DNA from: JBNKHG01 sp050290225 | GTDB lineage: Bacteria > Pseudomonadota > Gammaproteobacteria > Pseudomonadales > Cellvibrionaceae | Length of the DNA: 33,501 nucleotides | Assembly: GCA_050290225.1 (NCBI GenBank) | Contig: JBNKHG010000096.1 | Coordinates: 1-33,501, forward strand | Direction of reading: 5' to 3' | The notes under the pieces: generated by a model | Told to the model about the DNA's origin: nothing | The model's database searches: none | Seen by the model: only the letters and a program-made list of their open reading frames with translations | Position numbers and translations under genes: made by a program | In this document: positions 8,512-15,825 of the stretch, piece after piece | Layout: each line of letters opens with the position of its first letter | Numbering within the stretch: the stretch's first letter is position 1

Positions 8512-9156
8512 ATGAAGCGAATACAGTCCTTTTTTTACCTGACCCTGCTCGGCGGCTTGGCGGTCGTCCTGCCCATTGCCATCCTGGTCGTGATTTTTGA
8601 CTGGTTGTTCCAACTGGTGACCAGCACTATCCAGCCCATGACCGACTGGGTCAGCGCGCGAGCGGGCCTGCGCGAAGTGGTGGCCCACCTGATGGTGGTT
8701 GTCATTATTCTCGGTACCTGCTTTTTGGTGGGCCTGCTGGTCAAGACCAGTGTCGGGCGCTGGTTGCACCAGTGGATGGACAAGGTGCTGACGGTTCTGG
8801 CTCCGGGCTATAAGACCATTCGCGAGATCGTGGTCCAGTTTTTAGGGGGCGACCGCGATAATTCGCTGTTAAACGGGCAGGTGGCCCGGGTCAAAATTTT
8901 CGGTCCCCAGAGCCCGGTGACAGTGACCAGCATAGTCACCGCCAAACACGACAACGGAGACTTTACCGTTTTTGTGCCCACGGCCCCAATTCCCACTTCC
9001 GGTATTGTTTATCATCTGCCGGCGGAATGTGTTGAGCTGTTGCCCCATGTCAGTGTTGAAACTGCGATGCGCACCGTGATTGCCTGTGGCGCCGGTTCGC
9101 AAGAACTCACCCGCGGTGTCGGTACCGGGACACCGGCAATGGAAACCGGAGGTTGA
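8512..9156 (+). CDS. DUF502 family inner-membrane protein
   Basis: A 214-residue membrane protein of the DUF502 family, whose function is not established. Two transmembrane helices are visible, at about residues 8-33 and 58-79, the second after the REVVAHLMVVV segment. A soluble C-terminal domain follows with KTIREIVVQFLGGD, the family's FTVFVPTAPIPTSGIVYHLP signature and a VSVETAMRTVIACG helix. The last 20 or so residues are variable. The gene ends 4 bp before the convergent comFB-like stop codon, with no terminator seen between them. Confidence 0.82.
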   Translation: MKRIQSFFYLTLLGGLAVVLPIAILVVIFDWLFQLVTSTIQPMTDWVSARAGLREVVAHLMVVVIILGTCFLVGLLVKTSVGRWLHQWMDKVLTVLAPGYKTIREIVVQFLGGDRDNSLLNGQVARVKIFGPQSPVTVTSIVTAKHDNGDFTVFVPTAPIPTSGIVYHLPAECVELLPHVSVETAMRTVIACGAGSQELTRGVGTGTPAMETGG

Positions 9157-9160
9157 CAGA

Positions 9161-9478
9161 TCATTCGCTTTCTTCCGGTTCCACCTCACGGCTTTCAACG
9201 TAGGCGACGGCTTCATTCACCGCGCTGCTGACTTTGTTTTCCATTTCCTTCATTTCCTGGGGGGACATAAAAAAGGACATATCCACATCGTGGCGGATAT
9301 AACGGGGCGGCAGGCGGTTGAGGGCGACGCAGGCGACGTCGGCGAGAAAATCCACATCCGCGCGGGCTCGATCACTGACCTTGGCGATCTCTTCCAGCAC
9401 CATGTGTTCGTAGTAATTGTGGATACTGTCGACCCCTACGGGCAATTGGTAACGTCGACGACCGGCACCGAGTAACAT
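9161..9478 (-). CDS. ComFB family protein
   Basis: A 105-residue protein of the late-competence ComFB family: IHNYYEHMVLEEIAKVS, DFLADVACVALNRLPPRYIRHDVDM, then a helical C-terminus with acidic tail. The family was named from a Bacillus competence operon. Cyanobacterial members have been reported to bind cyclic nucleotides, so a second-messenger receptor role is possible here but unproven. The frame is open up to 9592, but the ATG at 9478 has an excellent ribosome site (GGAGA 7-11 nt upstream) and the extra N-terminal residues look non-coding, so the short form is chosen. Confidence 0.85.
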   Translation of the reverse strand: MLLGAGRRRYQLPVGVDSIHNYYEHMVLEEIAKVSDRARADVDFLADVACVALNRLPPRYIRHDVDMSFFMSPQEMKEMENKVSSAVNEAVAYVESREVEPEESE

Positions 9479-9660
9479 ACTCACTTCTCCTATGGCTGAA
9501 TTTAGAGCGGGAGCCGAATGAGTGCGGGATTTCAACACGCGCCGATTCGAGCGCGAACTGGCATGTGTCGGTTCCCGCGAATGTTCGCGCATTACCCGTC
9601 AATGTCCCAGATATTGACGGGTACCGAAACCACTGGCGCTGTTCGATCAGCGCTGTTTAA

Positions 9661-10203
9661 TCAGGATGGTTCACAGACTTCGTGATCCCGATCATAAAAT
9701 TGTTCGGCCGTTTGCTCCCAGATATGCCGGTCCGCTTCCGTGAACAGGCACACCACCAAACGATCGAAGTCGTCGGTGTATTTTTCCAGCACGTCCAGCG
9801 CCTGGTGGGCGGCCATGGGTTGGGGAATTTTGTTGGAACCGGCTCCCAGGGCGGGAAAGGCGAGTGTGCGGATTTGGTTTTCCCTGGCCACATGAATGGC
9901 GCTCTCATAGCACTGTCGCAGTTGCTGTAAAGCGATGGCCCCCCATTGATCACCACCGGTCCACAAGGGGGTGACGGTGTGAATAATATAGTTTGCCGGC
10001 AGCCGCTCGGCGGGAGTGATCACCGCCTCGCCGATAGGGCAGGGGTCCAGGGCTTTGCAGGCCCGGATCAGGGGATCGCCTTCTTTGTCGAATATTTGTG
10101 CGGAGACACCGCAGCCGCGGATCAGGTGTTTGTGGGCCGGACAGACAATCGCCTCTACCTGTAATTCGGTGATATCACCACAGATGATTTCCAGAGGTGC
10201 CAT
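9661..10203 (-). CDS. Macro domain protein with altered ligand loop
   Basis: A 180-residue single macro domain, a fold that binds or hydrolyses ADP-ribose and derivatives. It starts LEIICGDITELQVEAIV and ends with the FPALGAGSNKIP phosphate loop and a C-terminal strand VVCLFTEAD. The normally conserved asparagine segment (NAAN in MacroD-type hydrolases) reads CPAH at 21-24, and the GGGGV loop reads RGCGV. The classic ADP-ribose hydrolase residues are therefore not all present, and substrate or activity may differ. ATG 10203 is chosen (GGAG about 10 nt upstream); a GTG at 10224 would add seven residues. Divergent from mtnA. Confidence 0.8.
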   Translation of the reverse strand: MAPLEIICGDITELQVEAIVCPAHKHLIRGCGVSAQIFDKEGDPLIRACKALDPCPIGEAVITPAERLPANYIIHTVTPLWTGGDQWGAIALQQLRQCYESAIHVARENQIRTLAFPALGAGSNKIPQPMAAHQALDVLEKYTDDFDRLVVCLFTEADRHIWEQTAEQFYDRDHEVCEPS

Positions 10204-10349
10204 CGTAGTTTTACTCCCTGTCACTTGACTGTTAAAAAAATAATAGTGTCATTACTTTTTAGTCTATACCCTGTGCCGGATTTCGATAGGGAGTTTTGCA
10301 TCGACCTCGGCTGAAATATACTGAATGTACCAGGAGATACACGCTCTCT

Positions 10350-11486
10350 ATGCGCATACACAATCAACACTATCGCACCATCTGGTTGGCTGAGGACGGG
10401 TGGCGGGTCCATGTAATCGATCAAACCCAACTGCCACACCACTTTCAGGTTGTCACTCTCGACAGCCTGGAACAGGCGGCCGAAGCTATCGCGGCCATGT
10501 GGGTGCGTGGCGCTCCGCTGATCGGCGTCACCGCCGCTTATGGCCTGGCCTTGGCGTTGCGCGCAAATGCGGACGACGGGGCGCTGGTACAGGCGGTAAC
10601 CCGATTGCAGGCAACGCGACCAACGGCGATCAACTTGCGCTGGGCGCTGCGACGTTTGCAGAGACTGCTGCAACCTCTGGCGCCGGGACAGCGCGTGGCG
10701 GAGGCCTACCGGCAAGCGGGTCTGATGGCCGACGAAGATGTGGCCATTAACCGCGCGATTGGTGAGCATGGCGTAAAACTGATTCGTGCCCGGTGGCAAG
10801 CGCTCAGCACCCGGCAGACGCGATTGAATATCCTTACCCACTGCAATGCCGGCTGGTTGGCCACGGTCGATCACGGCACCGCCCTGTCACCTGTTTACCT
10901 GGCGCAGGATATGGGGCTGCCGGTTCACGTTTGGGTGGATGAAACCCGTCCCCGCAACCAGGGAGCTGCGCTCACGGCCTGGGAGTTGGGCCGACATGGT
11001 GTCCCCCATACCGTGATTACGGATAATGCCGGGGGACATTTGATGCAACAGGGGCAGGTGGATATGGTGATTGTGGGCACAGACCGCACCACTGCCGGGG
11101 GCGATGTTTGCAATAAAATCGGTACCTACCTCAAAGCCCTGGCGGCCAGGGATAACGATGTGCCCTTTTATGTGGCCGTACCCGGACCCAGTATCGACTG
11201 GAAGCTGGTTAAAGGTACCCGGATTCCCATCGAGGAGCGCAACGCCGAAGAAGTGACTCATATCACCGGTAAAGATACGGCGGGACGGTCGGTACAGGTG
11301 CAAGTCACTCCCGATGGCACCCCGGCGGCCAATCCAGGTTTCGATATCACTCCCGCGCGCCTGGTAACCGGCCTGATCACTGAGCGGGGTGTGTGTGCGG
11401 CCAGCCGCTCGGGACTGAGCAGCCTCTACCCGGAAGAGGCTGGCGGGCCGGCGTCCGGGATGCAAAGCGAAGGTGCGATCGAATGA
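10350..11486 (+). CDS. mtnA: S-methyl-5-thioribose-1-phosphate isomerase
   Basis: A 378-residue MtnA that converts 5-methylthioribose-1-phosphate (and 5-deoxyribose-1-phosphate in some lineages) to the ribulose form. Visible motifs: MWVRGAPLIGVTAAYG around 50-65; catalytic Cys165 in ILTHCNAGWLAT; catalytic Asp245 in VGTDRTTAGGDVCNKIGTY; PGPSIDW and IPIEER near the substrate pocket; FDITPARLVTGLITERGV at the end. The start at ATG 10350 aligns with family N-termini; the open frame continues upstream to 10296 without resemblance. It overlaps the next gene by 4 bp (ATGA), implying translational coupling to the aldolase. Confidence 0.93.
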   Translation: MRIHNQHYRTIWLAEDGWRVHVIDQTQLPHHFQVVTLDSLEQAAEAIAAMWVRGAPLIGVTAAYGLALALRANADDGALVQAVTRLQATRPTAINLRWALRRLQRLLQPLAPGQRVAEAYRQAGLMADEDVAINRAIGEHGVKLIRARWQALSTRQTRLNILTHCNAGWLATVDHGTALSPVYLAQDMGLPVHVWVDETRPRNQGAALTAWELGRHGVPHTVITDNAGGHLMQQGQVDMVIVGTDRTTAGGDVCNKIGTYLKALAARDNDVPFYVAVPGPSIDWKLVKGTRIPIEERNAEEVTHITGKDTAGRSVQVQVTPDGTPAANPGFDITPARLVTGLITERGVCAASRSGLSSLYPEEAGGPASGMQSEGAIE

Positions 11487-12133
11487 ATGCTGAGGAGAAA
11501 CGGGCTCGCCAGAGCCTGATTGACATCTGCCTGCGTCTGAATGCTCGCGGCCTCAACCACGGATGTAGCGGAAACGCCTCGCTGCGGTGGGGCGAGGGCA
11601 TGTTGATAACGCCAACGGGCATGGCCTACGAGACCTTGCAGCCTGAGGACATTGTCGCCATGCCCTTCACCGGGCCGGTGTCCGGCACCGGCCGCCAGCC
11701 CTCCAGTGAGTGGCATTTTCACGCGGCGCTGTTGTCGGCGCGCCCGGCGCTGAACGCCGTGCTCCACGCCCACAGTCCCAAAGCCACTGCGCTGGCAGTG
11801 CTGGGACGTGAATTGCCACCCTTCCACTACATGATCGCCGTCGCCGGTGGCCACAACGTCCGCTGTGCCCCCTATGCGACTTTTGGTAGCCAAGTCCTGG
11901 CAGACAATGCCCTTGAAGCGATGGCGGAGCGCAAAGCCTGTCTGTTGGCCAATCACGGTATCCTGACGGCGGGTTGTGATATTGGGGAAGCATTTGCGGT
12001 TTTGGAGGAGATCGAGACCCTGTGCGGGATTTACCTGGATGCCTGTCGATTGGGAGAGCCGGTGCTGTTGCCGATGGATGAAATGGCCAAGGTGGTGGAG
12101 AAGTTCAAGCACTACGGCAAGCAGCCCGGATGA
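11483..12133 (+). CDS. ald2: Class II aldolase (Ald2/FucA-like), DHAP-shunt candidate
   Basis: A 216-residue zinc-dependent class II aldolase/adducin-family protein. It has SGNAS at 29-33 and TPTG at 43-46 (phosphate binding), Glu76 as the expected catalytic acid, and zinc ligands His95, His97 (HAHS) and His158 (NHGI). These match E. coli FucA Glu73, His92, His94 and His155. Its start overlaps the mtnA stop (ATGA). In Rhodospirillum rubrum and some E. coli, an mtnA-linked Ald2 cleaves 5-methylthioribulose-1-phosphate or 5-deoxyribulose-1-phosphate to DHAP plus an aldehyde. That is the best inference here, rather than the dehydratase MtnB of the classic salvage route. mtnK and mtnP are not in the window. 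The symbol is given by analogy. Confidence 0.8.
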   Translation: MNAEEKRARQSLIDICLRLNARGLNHGCSGNASLRWGEGMLITPTGMAYETLQPEDIVAMPFTGPVSGTGRQPSSEWHFHAALLSARPALNAVLHAHSPKATALAVLGRELPPFHYMIAVAGGHNVRCAPYATFGSQVLADNALEAMAERKACLLANHGILTAGCDIGEAFAVLEEIETLCGIYLDACRLGEPVLLPMDEMAKVVEKFKHYGKQPG

Positions 12134-12205
12134 CGGGCAGCCTGAATGTACCGGCATTGGCTTTTAACATCATGGCCATTTGACCGGTTTGCGGTCTATC
12201 GCCGG

Positions 12206-13060
12206 TTATTCATCAAAATGCAACAATTGTTTAGCGGCCGTTCGCCGGATATTCGCCTGGGGGTGTGCCAGGGCACGCTGCAGCGCGCGCCTGGCCGCTT
12301 CGCCGCCAATATCGCCGAGAGCCAGTAGCGCCGCCTGTTGTACGCGCCTGTCGACATCGTTAATACCCTGCTCCAGCAGGGTGACAGATTCACTTTCACC
12401 GGCTTCGCCGAGTAGCGCGACCGCTTCAGCGCGGACCCTGGCCGCCGGATCCTGCAGCGCTACCAGGATGGCATCGGTGGCGTTATCGGATTCCTCCTCC
12501 GCCAGCGCCACCAGGGCGTCGAGGCGATCACCCTCACTGCCGTTGGTTAACTGCAGTTGCCACTGCCACCGCTCCTGGCCGGGGATATACAGGGGAGGGC
12601 TGTTTACGCTGTCGGCAACGGAAGGCAGTGGCGTGGTAAAGATCACCAGCCGGTTGCCGGGGCGATGGTTGTTGGGACCCTCTTCGCCGGACCAGTCGGC
12701 CTGTGTGGAGTAGCGCAAAGCGAAACTGTAGTCGCGAAGCAGGCGAGAGATCGCCTCCGGTAGCGGCAGGTCCTGGAACGCCAGGGTGACCTTGTCGTCC
12801 AGCGGCACGTGACTGATCACGTCCAAATTTGCCTGCCGCGCCAGTTGGTTCAGTACCTGGTGTAGCTCTGCCTGGTGGGCCCTGAGGCTCCACCCGGCGG
12901 GCGACGGTTGCAGGCGGATTTCACCGGCGACCGGATAGGGGTTGGTCTCTCCATTTGCGGTCAAAGAGAACAGCTGGATCGGAAACAGCAGGCACAGTGC
13001 CGCAACCCCGTGGAGGAGGCGTACGCGCGGCACCTTTTCCGCTGACTTATTCTTCCTCAT
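12206..13060 (-). CDS. Exported STN-like / HEAT-repeat protein
   Basis: About 284 residues. A basic N-terminus and hydrophobic segment (GVAALCLLFPIQLFSLTANG) indicate export. Next comes a region like the secretin/TonB short N-terminal domain, with LHQVLNQLARQANLDVI and the LPLPEAISRLLRDYSFALRY pattern. The C-terminal third carries HEAT-type repeats (AILVALQDPAARVRAEAVALLGEAG, then ALLALGDIGGEAARRALQRAL). This suggests a periplasmic scaffold or binding protein; no enzymatic motif was seen. It overlaps the upstream acidic secreted protein gene by 14 bp, so the two are co-transcribed. An ATG at 13075 is possible, but the ATG at 13060 has the better AAGAAG site. Function unknown. Confidence 0.7.
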   Translation of the reverse strand: MRKNKSAEKVPRVRLLHGVAALCLLFPIQLFSLTANGETNPYPVAGEIRLQPSPAGWSLRAHQAELHQVLNQLARQANLDVISHVPLDDKVTLAFQDLPLPEAISRLLRDYSFALRYSTQADWSGEEGPNNHRPGNRLVIFTTPLPSVADSVNSPPLYIPGQERWQWQLQLTNGSEGDRLDALVALAEEESDNATDAILVALQDPAARVRAEAVALLGEAGESESVTLLEQGINDVDRRVQQAALLALGDIGGEAARRALQRALAHPQANIRRTAAKQLLHFDE

Positions 13061-13850
13061 CCCCAACTTCTTCATCGGCGACTACAAAGCAGCTTTCCAT
13101 GGCGGTGCGGTTTTTATTTTCATCGCGCACCAGTATTTCAAATTTAAATTCCTCGCCCAGCTCCAAAAAACTGTCCGGAATTTCCAGTTCCGTAACTTCC
13201 GGTGGCAACTCGACACTGAAAACAATTTCCTGTTCCGACTCGGTTTCGGTTTCCAGTACCACCTCGTATTGCTCGACATTCACTTCACCCATTTTGCCGA
13301 TGGTGGGATGCGACTCGGTGACTGGCTCCCAGCTGATTACCACGGGTAATGTTACTTCGGGAATCAGTTCTTCGTCCTCCGCACAGCCCTCATCCCAGAC
13401 GCCGGTGACGCCGGATATATCGATTCCGTCCGCAGGTGCCGGCATGACATGGGATATTTCGACGTCGCTTTTCAACCACTGACCCTCAAGCGTGAAGGCT
13501 TCTATTTCATAGGGGCCCTCAAAAAAGCGTTTGAAGAACTTTTCCGGTGGGTACTCGTCGAACGTGGGCTCCGCGCTCTCGATGTTCAGTTCAGTCAATC
13601 CCTGGCGGCGGAATTTGGTGGCGGTCTTGAGCTTTAACAGCAGTTTTTCGTCCGGGTTTTCGATGGTAAGAATCCCCCAGGGTTCGCCGTCGATCTCAAC
13701 CTGGATTCCCAAGTCCTTGTCGGTGTTGTTGAGTTCAAAGAACAGGTTGGCGACTTCAAAGGAAAGTTCGTGTTCATCGGCCTGCACCGGGGTTAGCCAC
13801 AGCGCACTACTGCTGAGCAAAATCAGGGGCAGGGCATAGGTGTTTTTCAT
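13047..13850 (-). CDS. Acidic secreted protein with FN3-like C-terminal region
   Basis: A 267-residue protein not assigned to a named family. The signal peptide MKNTYALPLILLSSSALWL is cleaved near QA|DEHE. The mature chain is strongly acidic with an EVGDEEE-type tail. The C-terminal half has fibronectin-III-like strand patterns (LPVVISWEPVTES, VEQYEVVLETET, FKFEILVRDENKNR). Two cysteines in the mature chain, one in GCAEDEE and one in ESCFVV, could form a disulfide. The start at 13850 has a near-perfect AGGAGGT ribosome site. The gene precedes and overlaps the STN-HEAT gene, so the two probably act together in the periplasm or at the outer surface. Role unknown. Confidence 0.65.
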   Translation of the reverse strand: MKNTYALPLILLSSSALWLTPVQADEHELSFEVANLFFELNNTDKDLGIQVEIDGEPWGILTIENPDEKLLLKLKTATKFRRQGLTELNIESAEPTFDEYPPEKFFKRFFEGPYEIEAFTLEGQWLKSDVEISHVMPAPADGIDISGVTGVWDEGCAEDEELIPEVTLPVVISWEPVTESHPTIGKMGEVNVEQYEVVLETETESEQEIVFSVELPPEVTELEIPDSFLELGEEFKFEILVRDENKNRTAMESCFVVADEEVGDEEE

Positions 13851-14235
13851 GATTGGGGACCTCCTGTTGGTGGGTGTTTCGTAAGACACTCACAGCGGCG
13901 CAAATCAATCGCGTGGCAGTAAAAAGATTTTGGGCCCCGCTCCCCTGATGAAGGCTTTCCAAGCCGCTGTCCCGGTTTATCGGGGGGAGATGGCGCGTCC
14001 CTCCACGCGACAGAGTGGCGCTCAGAATCGGCACAGTTTGCCGGTCATTTGATCAGGCTCCGTATTTTTATTCGCATTTCAGGGGGATAGGTCAGATTCC
14101 ATAAATTTTTTGTCTAAATAGCGGTACTGGCTAACAGAATCCGGGCGCCGGTTTTGGCACTCTTGGTTTGTTTGCTGGCGACCCGGATGCAATGGAAGGG
14201 TCTGAAACCAATGCTATTCGACAGGTGTTGAAGTC
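13851..14235. other. Divergent intergenic region
   Basis: 385 bp between the acidic secreted protein gene (minus) and the MshEN-like gene (plus), which must hold both promoters. An AT-rich stretch lies around 14095-14120. I could not pick a convincing -35/-10 pair, RNA gene or terminator, and see no coding frame. Confidence 0.4.
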
Positions 14236-14889
14236 ATGAACGCTCCGGAAGTCTCACACCACCGCTTGGGCGATTTGTTGTTGGCACGGCAGTTGATTAC
14301 CCCGGCACAGTTGGGTGTCGCGCTCAGGGAGCAAAAGCACAGTCCCTTGCGCCTGGGTGAAATCCTGGTGGGTAAGCGATGGTTGACCCGGGTACAGGTC
14401 AAGCAAACCCTGAAATGGCAGTCGATATTGCGTGCCGCCACCGTTTTGGCATCCCTGACATTTTCGCCCCTGGTTGCTGCGGATTCGGAGACATTACTGC
14501 GCAGCCCCGTCTACAAAATGAGCGATGCCAGGCTGGGTTCTGGTTCGTCCCAGGCTGGTGACCAGGTCACCTATAGCCGCTATAGCAAGAGCACCTTCAG
14601 TAAGCGCACCTTCAGCCAGAGTTCCTATAGTAACTTCCCCATCATGAACCAATCCGCAGACTACGCTCCCGGGTTTAAGTCGACAGCCTCCGCCGCTGGG
14701 CAGATTTCGGGAAACTCGACCTTCATCGATCAACTCAAGGCGGACATCAAAAACTACATCGGCACTCCCATGTATACCCTGTTCAAAGGCGAGTACATTG
14801 GTGGTGTGGATACCGACACTACAGGTATGGCTTACAAGGCAGAATGGTCGGATAGCGGCCTGGCCTTTGAAGTGAAATACCAGTTTTAG
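14236..14889 (+). CDS. MshEN-like N-domain, membrane anchor and Ser/Tyr-rich exported tail
   Basis: A 217-residue protein with three parts. Residues 10-61 hold two copies of the MshEN/GspE-N pattern: RLGDLLLARQLITPAQL...ALREQ, then RLGEILVGKRWL...TLKWQ. This fold binds c-di-GMP in MshE, but here the conserved Gly of each motif is replaced (by Gln in the first). Residues 64-82 (ILRAATVLASLTFSPLVAA) form a membrane segment or internal signal. The rest is rich in Ser, Thr and Tyr (YSRYSKSTFSKRTFSQSSYS) and ends in alternating strands closing with KYQF. No ATPase domain follows, unlike GspE or MshE. The start has AGGTG upstream. Not recognised as a named family; a c-di-GMP-responsive envelope protein is a hypothesis. 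Confidence 0.6.
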   Translation: MNAPEVSHHRLGDLLLARQLITPAQLGVALREQKHSPLRLGEILVGKRWLTRVQVKQTLKWQSILRAATVLASLTFSPLVAADSETLLRSPVYKMSDARLGSGSSQAGDQVTYSRYSKSTFSKRTFSQSSYSNFPIMNQSADYAPGFKSTASAAGQISGNSTFIDQLKADIKNYIGTPMYTLFKGEYIGGVDTDTTGMAYKAEWSDSGLAFEVKYQF

Positions 14890-14892
14890 GGT

Positions 14893-15678
14893 TTAACCGG
14901 GAAACGCCTGGTAAAAACCGTTATTCTCCACCACATCTACCGGGGTGCCATAGAGTTCGCTAAGCACCTCTCCGTGCAGCAGTGCCCGCTTGTCTCCGTC
15001 GGCGATGACTTCGCCCTGTTTAATCAAAACCACCCGATCGATTTCCGGAATGATCTCCTGTATATGGTGCGTGGCGAGAATAATCGCTGTTCCCCGGGAG
15101 GCCAGCTCGCGCAGGTGATCCATCAGTTGAAAGGTGGCCTGCAAATCCAGGCTGTTGGTGGGTTCGTCCAGAATCAGGGTTTGCGGCTGGTGAATCATTG
15201 CGCGGGCCAATAGGAAGCGTCGTTGTTGTCCGGTGGAGAGGTGGTGAAACATACGACTTTCCAGATTTGACAACCCCAGACTGGCGATAGCCTGTCGGGC
15301 CCTTTCCAATTGCTCCTCATCGGTTTGAAAGTGGCTGTAGATCATGCCCACGGCACCGAAAAATCCGGACATCACCACATCCAGGCCGGTGGCGCAGGCG
15401 GTGTACCGGCTTTGCAGTTCCTGCGATACCAGGCCGATCTGCTCCCGCAATTGGTTGACATTGACCGTTTCACAGCCATTGATCCTGACATAACTGTTGT
15501 CCTTGACCACCGGATAGACATCCCGGGTCAGCAACTTGAGCAGGGTGGATTTGCCGGCGCCATTGGGCCCGAGTATGGCGACGTTCTCGCCGTTGGCAAT
15601 TGTCAGTGACAGGGATTCGAATACACGGGTGTCGCCCTGGAAGGCGGTGACGTTTTTGATATCCAGTAAGGGAGGCAT
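14893..15678 (-). CDS. ABC transporter ATP-binding protein
   Basis: A 261-residue ABC ATPase. Walker A GPNGAGKST is at 37-45, the Q-loop Gln86 in GLVSQE, the signature LSTGQQRR at 147-154, Walker B LILDEP at 168-173 and the switch His204 in ATHH. The overall pattern resembles iron-complex/YlmA-ModF-type ATPases. No permease or binding protein is adjacent. It lies about 150 bp downstream of the TonB-dependent receptor on the same strand, with a strong hairpin between, so shared transcription is possible but uncertain. Substrate unknown. Its 3' end lies 3 bp from the convergent MshEN-like gene. Confidence 0.85.
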   Translation of the reverse strand: MPPLLDIKNVTAFQGDTRVFESLSLTIANGENVAILGPNGAGKSTLLKLLTRDVYPVVKDNSYVRINGCETVNVNQLREQIGLVSQELQSRYTACATGLDVVMSGFFGAVGMIYSHFQTDEEQLERARQAIASLGLSNLESRMFHHLSTGQQRRFLLARAMIHQPQTLILDEPTNSLDLQATFQLMDHLRELASRGTAIILATHHIQEIIPEIDRVVLIKQGEVIADGDKRALLHGEVLSELYGTPVDVVENNGFYQAFPG

Positions 15679-15768
15679 GGATGATGGCTTCTATGGTGAT
15701 AAGGATGTTGGTGTTCAGGTCGGCAATTTTACGGTTGGGCAGGGGGTTGTCAAAGTTCGATTGAAAGT

Positions 15769-15792
15769 GGCGCCGGCAAATCTGCCGGCGCC
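15769..15792 (-). terminator. GC-rich hairpin after the TonB receptor gene
   Basis: Perfect 10-bp stem (GGCGCCGGCA with its complement) and a 4-nt loop, 34 bp past the receptor stop. No T-run follows, so it may attenuate or protect the 3' end rather than terminate fully. Confidence 0.4.
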
Positions 15793-15825
15793 TCAAGGAA
15801 GGGGTAAGCGATTAAACCCCGGGGG

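Noticed and set aside
11483..12133. MtnB methylthioribulose-1-phosphate dehydratase
   Set aside because: Motifs and spacing fit FucA-like aldolases (Glu76, HAHS, NHGI) better, and no mtnC or mtnD gene follows.
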